Assembly: GCA_001438985.1 (NCBI GenBank)
Contig: LIAZ01000030.1
Coordinates: 1-10,437 of the forward strand
Origin: Acidimicrobium sp. BACL17 MAG-120823-bin42
GTDB lineage: Bacteria; Actinomycetota; Acidimicrobiia; Acidimicrobiales; Ilumatobacteraceae
Length of the DNA: 10,437 nt
Reading direction: 5' to 3'
Shown here: positions 4,660-10,437 of the stretch, piece by piece
Position numbering within the stretch: the first letter of the stretch is position 1
Layout of the letters: each line of letters starts with the position of its first letter
Position numbers and translations under genes: made by a program
Notes under the pieces: generated by a model
Seen by the model: the letters and a program-made list of their open reading frames with translations, nothing else
Told to the model about the DNA's origin: nothing
Databases searched by the model: none

Positions 4660-7158
4660 TCAGGCTAGATCTAGTGGCGAAACCGAGATGGTGAGTTCGT
4701 CATTGGCAACATCAACGACGATCGAGTCTCCTTCGCCCGCTTTGCCTTCAAGAATGAGGAGTGCGGCTGCGTCAGCAATTGCCTTCTGAATCAACCGTTT
4801 GAGTGGTCGAGCCCCAAATTCGGCATCGAAACCTTGTGTGGAAAGTTTGACCCGTGCTGATGGAGTCACTGCGAGCACAATTCGACGCTTTGCTAAGCGA
4901 TCAACCAAGTGTTCGAGTTGAATGTCCACGATTGCACCCATGTCTTCTTGGGTCAACGACCGGAATCGGACTATCTCGTCAATGCGATTAACAAACTCTG
5001 GCTTGAAGTAATCGATTGGCTCACCTTTTAGGTTGCTTGTCATGATCAACACGGTGTTCGTGAAGTTGACCGTGCGCCCTTGCCCATCGGTCAAGCGACC
5101 ATCATCGAGCAGTTGCAATAGAACGTTGAACACTTCTGGGTGTGCTTTTTCAATTTCATCTAACAACACCACGCTGTATGGGCGACGGCGCACCGACTCA
5201 GTGAGTTGTCCGCCTTCTTCGTATCCGATGTATCCCGGTGGCGCACCAATTAATCGACTGACTGAGTGCTTCTCCATGTATTCGGACATGTCAATGCGCA
5301 CCATTGATTTTTCGTCATCAAACAAAAACTCAGCGAGTGCACGCGCCAATTCGGTCTTTCCTACGCCCGTTGGGCCAAGGAACATAAACGAGCCGATAGG
5401 TCGATTCTCATCCGACAACCCTGCACGACTTCGCCGAATTGCATTAGCCGTTGCCGTAACTGCTGCGTCTTGACCAATTACACGGCGATGCAACAGCTCT
5501 TCAAGATGCACCAGCTTTTGCATCTCGCCTTCCATCAGTTTCCTTACAGGAACTCCGGTCCACTTGGCAACAACTTCAGCAATATCTTCCGCATCAACTT
5601 CTTCTTTCAACATGCGTGTTGATGACTGAAGAACATTCAACTCATTGGTTGCAGCGTCAACACGACGCTCAATTTCGGGAATCCTGCCGTAACGAATCTC
5701 GGCGGCCTTTTCTAGGTCAGTTTCGCGATCAACCTGGCCACGCAACGTCTCGAGTTCTTCCTTTAGCGACCGAATTGCACCAATCGCCTGACGCTCGGCG
5801 TCCCAATGAATCTTCATTTCCCTCGTCTGAGACTGCAGCTCCGTCAACTCCTCATTTAACACACGCAAGCGTTCTTTTGATGCCGCATCTGATTCTTTTT
5901 CCAAAGCAACTCGCTCAATCTCAAGTTGCAAAATGCGACGCTCAATCACATCAATCTCTGTCGGCAATGAGTCAATTTCGATGCGTAGCTTGCTTGCAGC
6001 TTCATCCATCAAATCAATTGCCTTGTCGGGCAAGAAACGATTTGTGAGATAGCGATTTGACAGTACTGCTGCGCTCACAATTGCATTGTCTTGAATGCGC
6101 ACACCGTGATGCACTTCGTATCGTTCTTTGAGTCCGCGCAGGATTGCAATGGTGTCCTCAACTGTTGGCTCACCAACGAGAACTTGTTGAAAGCGCCGCT
6201 CAAGAGCAGCATCTTTCTCTACATACTTACGATATTCATCAAGTGTTGTAGCACCAATCATCCGCAGCTCACCACGAGCAAGCATCGGCTTAATCATGTT
6301 GCCCGCATCAATCGCGCCTTCTGCTCCGCCAGCACCAACCAACGTGTGAATTTCATCAACAAAAGAAATGATCTCGCCATGGGCATCAGTAATTTCTTTG
6401 AGCACTGCTTTTAGGCGCTCTTCAAACTCGCCACGATATTTCGCACCGGCCAGCATTGCTCCAATATCAAGTGAAACTAAGCGCTTGTTTTTCAGACCTT
6501 CAGGCACATCTCCGCTAGCAATACGCCGAGCAAGGCCTTCAACAATTGCGGTCTTGCCAACACCAGGTTCGCCAATTAAGACAGGGTTGTTCTTCGTTCG
6601 GCGAGAGAGCACCTGGATCACACGCCGAATTTCCTCATCGCGCCCGATTACTGGGTCGATTTTCCCATCATGTGCCCGTTGTGTGAGATCGACTCCGTAC
6701 TTTTCCAATGACTGAAATTGGTCTTCTGGATTTTGCGAAGTCACACGATGCGAGCCACGAATATCGCGCAAAGCCTGCAACATTTCCTCGCTGCCGACAC
6801 CAACACGCGTGTGCAGTGCAAGAACAAGGTGCTCTACGGATAAATAGTCATCGTGTAAATCTTTTTGTGACTGCTCGGCGGCAGCAAACACTTGTGAGAG
6901 TTCGCGATTCATTCGCGGCTCACTTCCACCATGAGCCCGCGGCATGTTGTTCACTACTGCTTGGGCACGGTCATGCAACATAGACGAAGCAATACCGAGT
7001 TTTGCGAGTAGCGCAGGAACCACCGTGTCGGTTTGGCTGGTGAGTGCAACAACCAAGTGGTCTGGGGTGAGTTCTGGGTTTGCGTTACTGGTCGCAATCT
7101 GCATTGCTGCCGCTACCGCTTCACTGGTCTTCGTTGTCCACTTTTTAGGATCAACCAT
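4660..7158 (-). CDS. clpB: ATP-dependent chaperone ClpB (disaggregase)
   Basis: Hexameric AAA+ machine that extracts polypeptides from aggregates together with DnaK, DnaJ and GrpE. It has 832 residues, a little short for ClpB (about 850-870). The order is: Clp_N double repeat (about 1-140); NBD1 with Walker A GEPGVGKT at 196-203, pore loop KYRG and Walker B SFVDEIH; a charged coiled-coil middle domain (about 395-510), which separates ClpB from ClpA; NBD2 with Walker A GPTGVGKT at 595-602, pore loop GYIG, Walker B LLDEIEKAHP, sensor TSN at 707-709 and arginine finger Arg725; then the C-terminal small domain with GARPLKR. The TSN-to-PEF linker is only eight residues after TSNL, which accounts for much of the short length. 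The start ATG has GAGG upstream inside the hspR stop region; the gap to hspR is 5 bp, so both are likely co-transcribed. Confidence 0.97.
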   Translation of the reverse strand: MVDPKKWTTKTSEAVAAAMQIATSNANPELTPDHLVVALTSQTDTVVPALLAKLGIASSMLHDRAQAVVNNMPRAHGGSEPRMNRELSQVFAAAEQSQKDLHDDYLSVEHLVLALHTRVGVGSEEMLQALRDIRGSHRVTSQNPEDQFQSLEKYGVDLTQRAHDGKIDPVIGRDEEIRRVIQVLSRRTKNNPVLIGEPGVGKTAIVEGLARRIASGDVPEGLKNKRLVSLDIGAMLAGAKYRGEFEERLKAVLKEITDAHGEIISFVDEIHTLVGAGGAEGAIDAGNMIKPMLARGELRMIGATTLDEYRKYVEKDAALERRFQQVLVGEPTVEDTIAILRGLKERYEVHHGVRIQDNAIVSAAVLSNRYLTNRFLPDKAIDLMDEAASKLRIEIDSLPTEIDVIERRILQLEIERVALEKESDAASKERLRVLNEELTELQSQTREMKIHWDAERQAIGAIRSLKEELETLRGQVDRETDLEKAAEIRYGRIPEIERRVDAATNELNVLQSSTRMLKEEVDAEDIAEVVAKWTGVPVRKLMEGEMQKLVHLEELLHRRVIGQDAAVTATANAIRRSRAGLSDENRPIGSFMFLGPTGVGKTELARALAEFLFDDEKSMVRIDMSEYMEKHSVSRLIGAPPGYIGYEEGGQLTESVRRRPYSVVLLDEIEKAHPEVFNVLLQLLDDGRLTDGQGRTVNFTNTVLIMTSNLKGEPIDYFKPEFVNRIDEIVRFRSLTQEDMGAIVDIQLEHLVDRLAKRRIVLAVTPSARVKLSTQGFDAEFGARPLKRLIQKAIADAAALLILEGKAGEGDSIVVDVANDELTISVSPLDLA

Positions 7159-7163
7159 TGCGC

Positions 7164-7550
7164 CTACCTCTTGTCTCTAAAAATTGATGGTGTTCGCCCA
7201 AACAGCGTGATGGCTTGATGCAATGGAACGAGTTCGTTGCTTTCGTGGCGATGGCGAGCTACCGAGTTCAGTTCCGTGCGTAATTGTTCTACTTCTCGCT
7301 GCAAACGAACTACCTCAGATTCAAGTTCGAGCACCTGGCGAATTCCTTCAAGATTCATTCCAGCATTTGCCAGTTCAGCAATACGTTGCAATCTGCGAAT
7401 GTCTGCATTGCTATAGCGACGATTTCCGCCGCTGGTGCGAGCTGGTTGCAGCAGGCCACGGCGCTCATAAATGCGCAGCGTTTGTGGATGAACTCCTGCG
7501 ATCTCGGCTGCTACCGAGATGACATAGACGGCATGAGTTTCGCGTTCCAT
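7164..7550 (-). CDS. hspR: Heat-shock repressor HspR, MerR-like
   Basis: A 128-residue regulator. The N-terminal winged helix-turn-helix of the MerR class spans about residues 9-75 and contains HPQTLRIYERRGLL (21-34) followed by TSGGNRRYS. The wing is followed by a coiled-coil stretch rich in Leu, Val and Glu (about 70-95, LELESEVVRLQREVEQLR) for dimerisation. In Streptomyces and Mycobacterium, HspR represses dnaK operons and clpB through HAIR elements and uses DnaK as co-repressor. Position between dnaJ and clpB matches that role; this is family knowledge plus context. No HAIR-type CTTGAGT/ACTCAAG pair was found in the window, so its operator probably lies upstream of dnaK. The ATG overlaps the dnaJ stop by one base (TAATG). 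Confidence 0.94.
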   Translation of the reverse strand: MERETHAVYVISVAAEIAGVHPQTLRIYERRGLLQPARTSGGNRRYSNADIRRLQRIAELANAGMNLEGIRQVLELESEVVRLQREVEQLRTELNSVARHRHESNELVPLHQAITLFGRTPSIFRDKR

Positions 7551-8674
7551 TAGGAGCTCCGTTTCACAGACGTTGCGAGTTGAATGATTCGGTCACGTGG
7601 CGATACAACCGTCGCATCGCGCAGGGCCTCTACGGCTTGTTGTTCATCGGCGTTGAGTTCGGTTGGGATTGCAACATCTACCGTGACAATCAGGTCACCT
7701 TGTTGCTTTGCTGAATCAATGCCTTTGCTCTTCACTCGATGACGTGATCCACTTTGTGTTCCCGGCTTCAATCGCAGGGTTACGGTGGAACCGTCAAGTG
7801 TTGGCACTTCAATATCTGCGCCAAGCGTCGCTTCGCTGAACGTAATCGGCAGTCGTACCGTGAGGTTGCTGCCATCGCGACCAAACACCGGATGTGGTGC
7901 GACGTGGCACAACACGAATAAATCTCCAGAGGGTCCACCGTTGCGACCGGGTGCACCTCGACCTTTTAGGCGGATTCGTTGTCCATCATCCACGCCTGCA
8001 GGAATTCGAACATTGACATCACGTGGTCGAGTTTCAACTCCCGAACCTCGACAACCAATACATGGTGCTTCAACGATGCTGCCACGTCCGTTACACCTTG
8101 GGCACGGACCAGAAAAAGCAAATACTCCTTGGTTGTCATCAACAACTCCGCGACCTCGACATTGACCGCACTGCTTTGGTGTGGTGCCGGGTCGTGCGCC
8201 AGAGCCCTGACAACTTGAACATTGAGACTCTGCAGTGAGATGCAACGAGGTGGTTATTCCCTCGACTGCTTCGGCAAATCCAAGCGACAAGGTGGCTTCA
8301 ATGTCGCCGCCACGTTGTGGACCTGCAGGATTGCGGCGCCGCCCTCCACCAAACATTTGACCAAACAAATCACCGAGGCCATCGCCACCAAAATCGTTTT
8401 GGTCAAACCGGAAGCCTCCCGCACCACCGCCGAAGGATGCTGGTCCCTGTCGACGCACGTCGTCGTACTCTTTGCGCTTTGCTTCATCACCCAGCACGTC
8501 ATATGCCGCAGATACTTCTTTGAATTTCTCTTCGGCGGCAGCGTTGTTTGGATTTGCATCAGGGTGATGCTGCCGCGCCAGTTTGCGGTACGCCTTTGTA
8601 ATGTCTTTTGCTGTTGCAGTCTGCGCAACACCGAGCATCGCGTAGTAGTCCTTTTCAAACCACTCGCGTTGCAT
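7550..8674 (-). CDS. dnaJ: Chaperone DnaJ (Hsp40, type I)
   Basis: Stimulates DnaK ATPase activity and delivers unfolded clients. The length of 374 residues is normal. An N-terminal J domain (about 9-73) carries the HPD motif at 37-39. A Gly/Phe-rich linker follows (about 77-111). The zinc-binding domain has four CxxCxGxG repeats at Cys152/155, 169/172, 191/194 and 205/208, all intact. Two C-terminal beta domains follow (from about 213). The extended start MQREWFEKDYY resembles actinobacterial DnaJ1 rather than the short E. coli form, in line with its place in the dnaK cluster. The ATG comes two bases after the grpE stop and has an AAGGG ribosome site within the end of grpE. The stop overlaps hspR by one base. 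Confidence 0.97.
   Translation of the reverse strand: MQREWFEKDYYAMLGVAQTATAKDITKAYRKLARQHHPDANPNNAAAEEKFKEVSAAYDVLGDEAKRKEYDDVRRQGPASFGGGAGGFRFDQNDFGGDGLGDLFGQMFGGGRRRNPAGPQRGGDIEATLSLGFAEAVEGITTSLHLTAESQCSSCQGSGARPGTTPKQCGQCRGRGVVDDNQGVFAFSGPCPRCNGRGSIVEAPCIGCRGSGVETRPRDVNVRIPAGVDDGQRIRLKGRGAPGRNGGPSGDLFVLCHVAPHPVFGRDGSNLTVRLPITFSEATLGADIEVPTLDGSTVTLRLKPGTQSGSRHRVKSKGIDSAKQQGDLIVTVDVAIPTELNADEQQAVEALRDATVVSPRDRIIQLATSVKRSS
7553..7560 (-). promoter_or_regulatory. Shine-Dalgarno of hspR inside a GGAGCTCC palindrome
   Basis: On the minus strand GGAG is followed by CTCCTA and then ATG, so the spacing of six bases is good. The GGAG is immediately followed by its own complement CTCC, making an 8-bp palindrome that encodes the end of DnaJ. 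A hairpin cannot close without a loop, so regulation by pairing is not implied. It confirms the hspR start. Confidence 0.6.
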
Positions 8675-8676
8675 CG

Positions 8677-9186
8677 TTATCCCTTGACCTTGACCATTGC
8701 TGCGCGAAGCACGCGGCCCTTCCAGCGATAACCCGTTCTCAGCACTTCAAGCACAACTGATTCGGAGCCGTCTCCTTCTTCGTGCAACACCGCGTCGGCA
8801 AGTGCTGGATCAAAGGGTTTACCCGCAAGATCAAGTGCTTCAAGGCCTTGCTTTTGTAGCGCACCCAGCAAGGATGACCACACCTGCTCTACGCCTTCCA
8901 CACCATGTGCAACTGCCGCCTCACATGCATCAAGCACCGGAAGTAGCTGCTCAACAAGTTTGCCAAGTGCGCGATCGAGTTCGTCGCTCATTTGCGTAGC
9001 GGCACGCTTGCGGTAATTTTCAAAATCTGCTTGCACGCGGAGCGCAATGTCTTTGAATTCGTCGCGCTCTTTCGCTATGTCTTCAATTGAAACTTCGCTC
9101 GTTGTTACCGATTCTTCGGTAACGGATTCCTGAGTGGAGTCTGCAACCGCAGACTCCACAACAGGTTCATCGTGTGATTCGCTCAT
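8677..9186 (-). CDS. grpE: Nucleotide exchange factor GrpE
   Basis: Releases ADP from DnaK and so resets the chaperone cycle. It has 169 residues, near the lower end of the usual range. The first 30 or so residues are acidic, Ser/Thr/Glu-rich and probably disordered. A long helix follows (about 36-75) with the conserved ALRVQADFENYRKRA, then the four-helix-bundle region with LLPVLDACEAAV. The C-terminal beta domain is recognisable by GKPFDPALADAV and the family signature around GYRWKGRVLRAAMVKV. It lies 18 bp after dnaK and 2 bp before dnaJ. The ribosome site upstream of its ATG is weak, which suggests dependence on translation from dnaK. Confidence 0.96.
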   Translation of the reverse strand: MSESHDEPVVESAVADSTQESVTEESVTTSEVSIEDIAKERDEFKDIALRVQADFENYRKRAATQMSDELDRALGKLVEQLLPVLDACEAAVAHGVEGVEQVWSSLLGALQKQGLEALDLAGKPFDPALADAVLHEEGDGSESVVLEVLRTGYRWKGRVLRAAMVKVKG

Positions 9187-9204
9187 GATGCAGTCGCCGT
9201 CGAT

Positions 9205-10437
9205 TTACTTCTCGTCAACGATTTCGGCATCGACAATGTCGTCGTCACTGCCAGCTGCCTGGCCACTTGCTGACGTTCCGGCGGCGTTGGTGTCACGTGC
9301 TGCTGCCTCGTACAACTTTTGACTAAAGGCTTGGCTTGCGGTCATCAACTTTTCTGTCGCCGACTTAATCACCTCATTGTCGGAGCCATTCAGTGCAGTT
9401 TTCAGTTCGCTCAGTGGGCCTTCAACCGCAGTGCGCTCTTCCTCGGTTACCTTCTCGCCTTGTTCGCGCAATACCTTTTCGGTTTGGTACACGAGTGAAT
9501 CTGCATTATTGCGAATCTCGGCTTCTTCACGACGCTGACGGTCTTCTTCGGCATGTGCTTCTGCGTCCTTCACCATCTTGTCAATGTCGTCTTTGTTCAA
9601 TGACGATTGGCCTGTAATGGTCATGGATTGCTCTTTGTTGGTTGCGCGATCCTTTGCCGACACATGCACGATGCCGTTGGCATCGATATCGAAGGTCACT
9701 TCAATTTGCGGCACACCACGAGGTGCTGGTGGCAAGTCAACAAGTTGGAATTTTCCAAGTGTCTTGTTGTAGCTCGCCATTTCACGCTCGCCCTGCAACA
9801 CATGAATTTCTACAGACGGTTGCATGTCGTCTGCAGTGGTAAACACTTCAGTTCGACGAGTAGGAATTGTGGTGTTGCGTTCGATCAACTTGGTCATTAC
9901 TCCACCCTTGGTTTCAATACCAAGTGAGAGCGGTGTTACGTCAAGCAACAACACATCTTTCACGTCGCCGCGCAATACTCCAGCTTGCACCGCTGCTCCA
10001 ACCGCAACTACTTCGTCGGGGTTAACGGTGCGATTTGATTCTTTGCCAGTCATTGATTGCACGAGGTCTTGCACTGCTGGCATGCGGGTTGAACCGCCCA
10101 CCATGATCACGTGATTGATCTGTCCTTTGGACAAACCTGCGTCGGTAATTGCTTGTTCGAATGGCTTGCGACAACGCTCAATGAGGTCGGCTGTCATTTC
10201 TTGAAACTTCGCACGTGTCAATGTTTCGTCCATGTGCAATGGGCCTGCTGCAGTTGCAGTAATAAACGGGAGGTTGATTTGTGTCTGTTGTGTTTGCGAC
10301 AACTCGATCTTTGCTTTTTCGGCTGCTTCCTTCAATCGCTGTGTAGCCATGCGATCTGCAGCAAGGTCAACACCGTGTGCTGCCTTGAACTGCTGCACCA
10401 TCCAATCGATGATGCGTTGGTCCCAGTCGTCACCACC
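9205..10437 (-). CDS. dnaK: Chaperone DnaK (Hsp70), 5' end outside the window
   Basis: The window holds the last 410 codons and the stop. The reading frame is open to the window edge, and the first residues seen (GGDDWDQRI) are mid-protein, so about the first 220 residues are missing. Visible parts are the rest of the ATPase domain with the Hsp70 signature VIMVGGSTRMP (GGSTRM at in-window residues 114-119); the interdomain linker DVLLLD (161-166), which couples ATP state to the substrate domain; the beta-sandwich substrate domain with TPLSLGIET and DIDANGIVHVSAKD; and the helical lid. The C-terminal tail ends in an acidic DDDIVDAEIVDEK, as in many bacterial DnaK proteins. The ATG at 10401 is internal and not a start. 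It leads the grpE-dnaJ-hspR-clpB block and supplies the HspR co-repressor in known systems. Confidence 0.98.
   Translation of the reverse strand, partial: GGDDWDQRIIDWMVQQFKAAHGVDLAADRMATQRLKEAAEKAKIELSQTQQTQINLPFITATAAGPLHMDETLTRAKFQEMTADLIERCRKPFEQAITDAGLSKGQINHVIMVGGSTRMPAVQDLVQSMTGKESNRTVNPDEVVAVGAAVQAGVLRGDVKDVLLLDVTPLSLGIETKGGVMTKLIERNTTIPTRRTEVFTTADDMQPSVEIHVLQGEREMASYNKTLGKFQLVDLPPAPRGVPQIEVTFDIDANGIVHVSAKDRATNKEQSMTITGQSSLNKDDIDKMVKDAEAHAEEDRQRREEAEIRNNADSLVYQTEKVLREQGEKVTEEERTAVEGPLSELKTALNGSDNEVIKSATEKLMTASQAFSQKLYEAAARDTNAAGTSASGQAAGSDDDIVDAEIVDEK

Noticed and set aside
5033..5473. 146-codon + strand reading frame opposite clpB
   Set aside because: It is antisense to the NBD2 Walker region of an intact clpB, is low in complexity and Ser/Arg-rich, and matches no family; it is a shadow of the real frame.
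8222..8731. 169-codon + strand reading frame opposite dnaJ
   Set aside because: It runs across dnaJ and the dnaJ/grpE junction, both clearly coding on the other strand; its hydrophobic stretches come from reversed Gly-rich and Lys-rich codons.
10399..10401. ATG as start of a 398-residue dnaK product
   Set aside because: The frame continues upstream to the window edge with conserved DnaK sequence (GGDDWDQRI), so this Met is internal and the gene is cut by the window, not truncated.
1..10437. CRISPR array, insertion sequence, integrase, prophage or defence genes
   Set aside because: No direct-repeat array, transposase motif, terminal inverted repeat or att-like duplication of the tRNA 3' ends was seen; the coding space is filled with housekeeping genes.

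Overview
The window reads as a stretch of an actinobacterial chromosome with roughly half G+C. The closest fit is a moderate-GC lineage such as an uncultured member of the class Acidimicrobiia; this placement is inference from protein style and gene order, not a database result. Supporting signs are an actinobacterial-type dnaK-grpE-dnaJ-hspR cluster carrying its own MerR-like HspR repressor, a DnaJ1-type N-terminus, and tRNA genes without an encoded CCA end.

Layout. Positions 29-199 hold two tRNA genes on the + strand, Asp(GTC) then Phe(GAA), separated by a 24-nt spacer that is almost entirely an inverted repeat. Everything after that is on the minus strand and is best read from right to left. 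The heat-shock block (10437 down to 4660) is dnaK (5' end outside the window), grpE, dnaJ, hspR and clpB, with junctions of at most 18 bp. A 77-bp gap (4583-4659) contains a perfect 7-bp stem-loop and a possible -10 box. The second block (4582 down to 227) is purA, purB, pyrE, a small lipoprotein with a cupredoxin-like fold, and a TesB-type acyl-CoA thioesterase. The first three junctions are stop/start overlaps (ATGA, TAATG, ATGA). The operon then runs head-on towards the tRNA genes, with only 27 bp between tesB and tRNA-Phe.

Function. The first block is a complete disaggregation and folding team: DnaK with its nucleotide exchange factor GrpE, its J-protein DnaJ, the ClpB disaggregase, and the repressor that in known actinobacteria controls them. 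The HspR operator would lie upstream of dnaK, outside the window. The second block makes AMP from IMP (PurA, PurB) and OMP from orotate (PyrE). It then continues into two genes with no obvious link to nucleotide synthesis, a surface lipoprotein and a thioesterase.

No new defence system, mobile element, CRISPR array or unusual multi-gene system is visible; the coding content is conserved housekeeping. Items that merit a second look are small: an A at the normally invariant T54 of tRNA-Phe, Gly17 to Ala in the PurA phosphate loop, a shortened NBD2 segment in ClpB, a copper-ligand-poor cupredoxin lipoprotein locked into a nucleotide operon, and three stem-loops at transcript boundaries.
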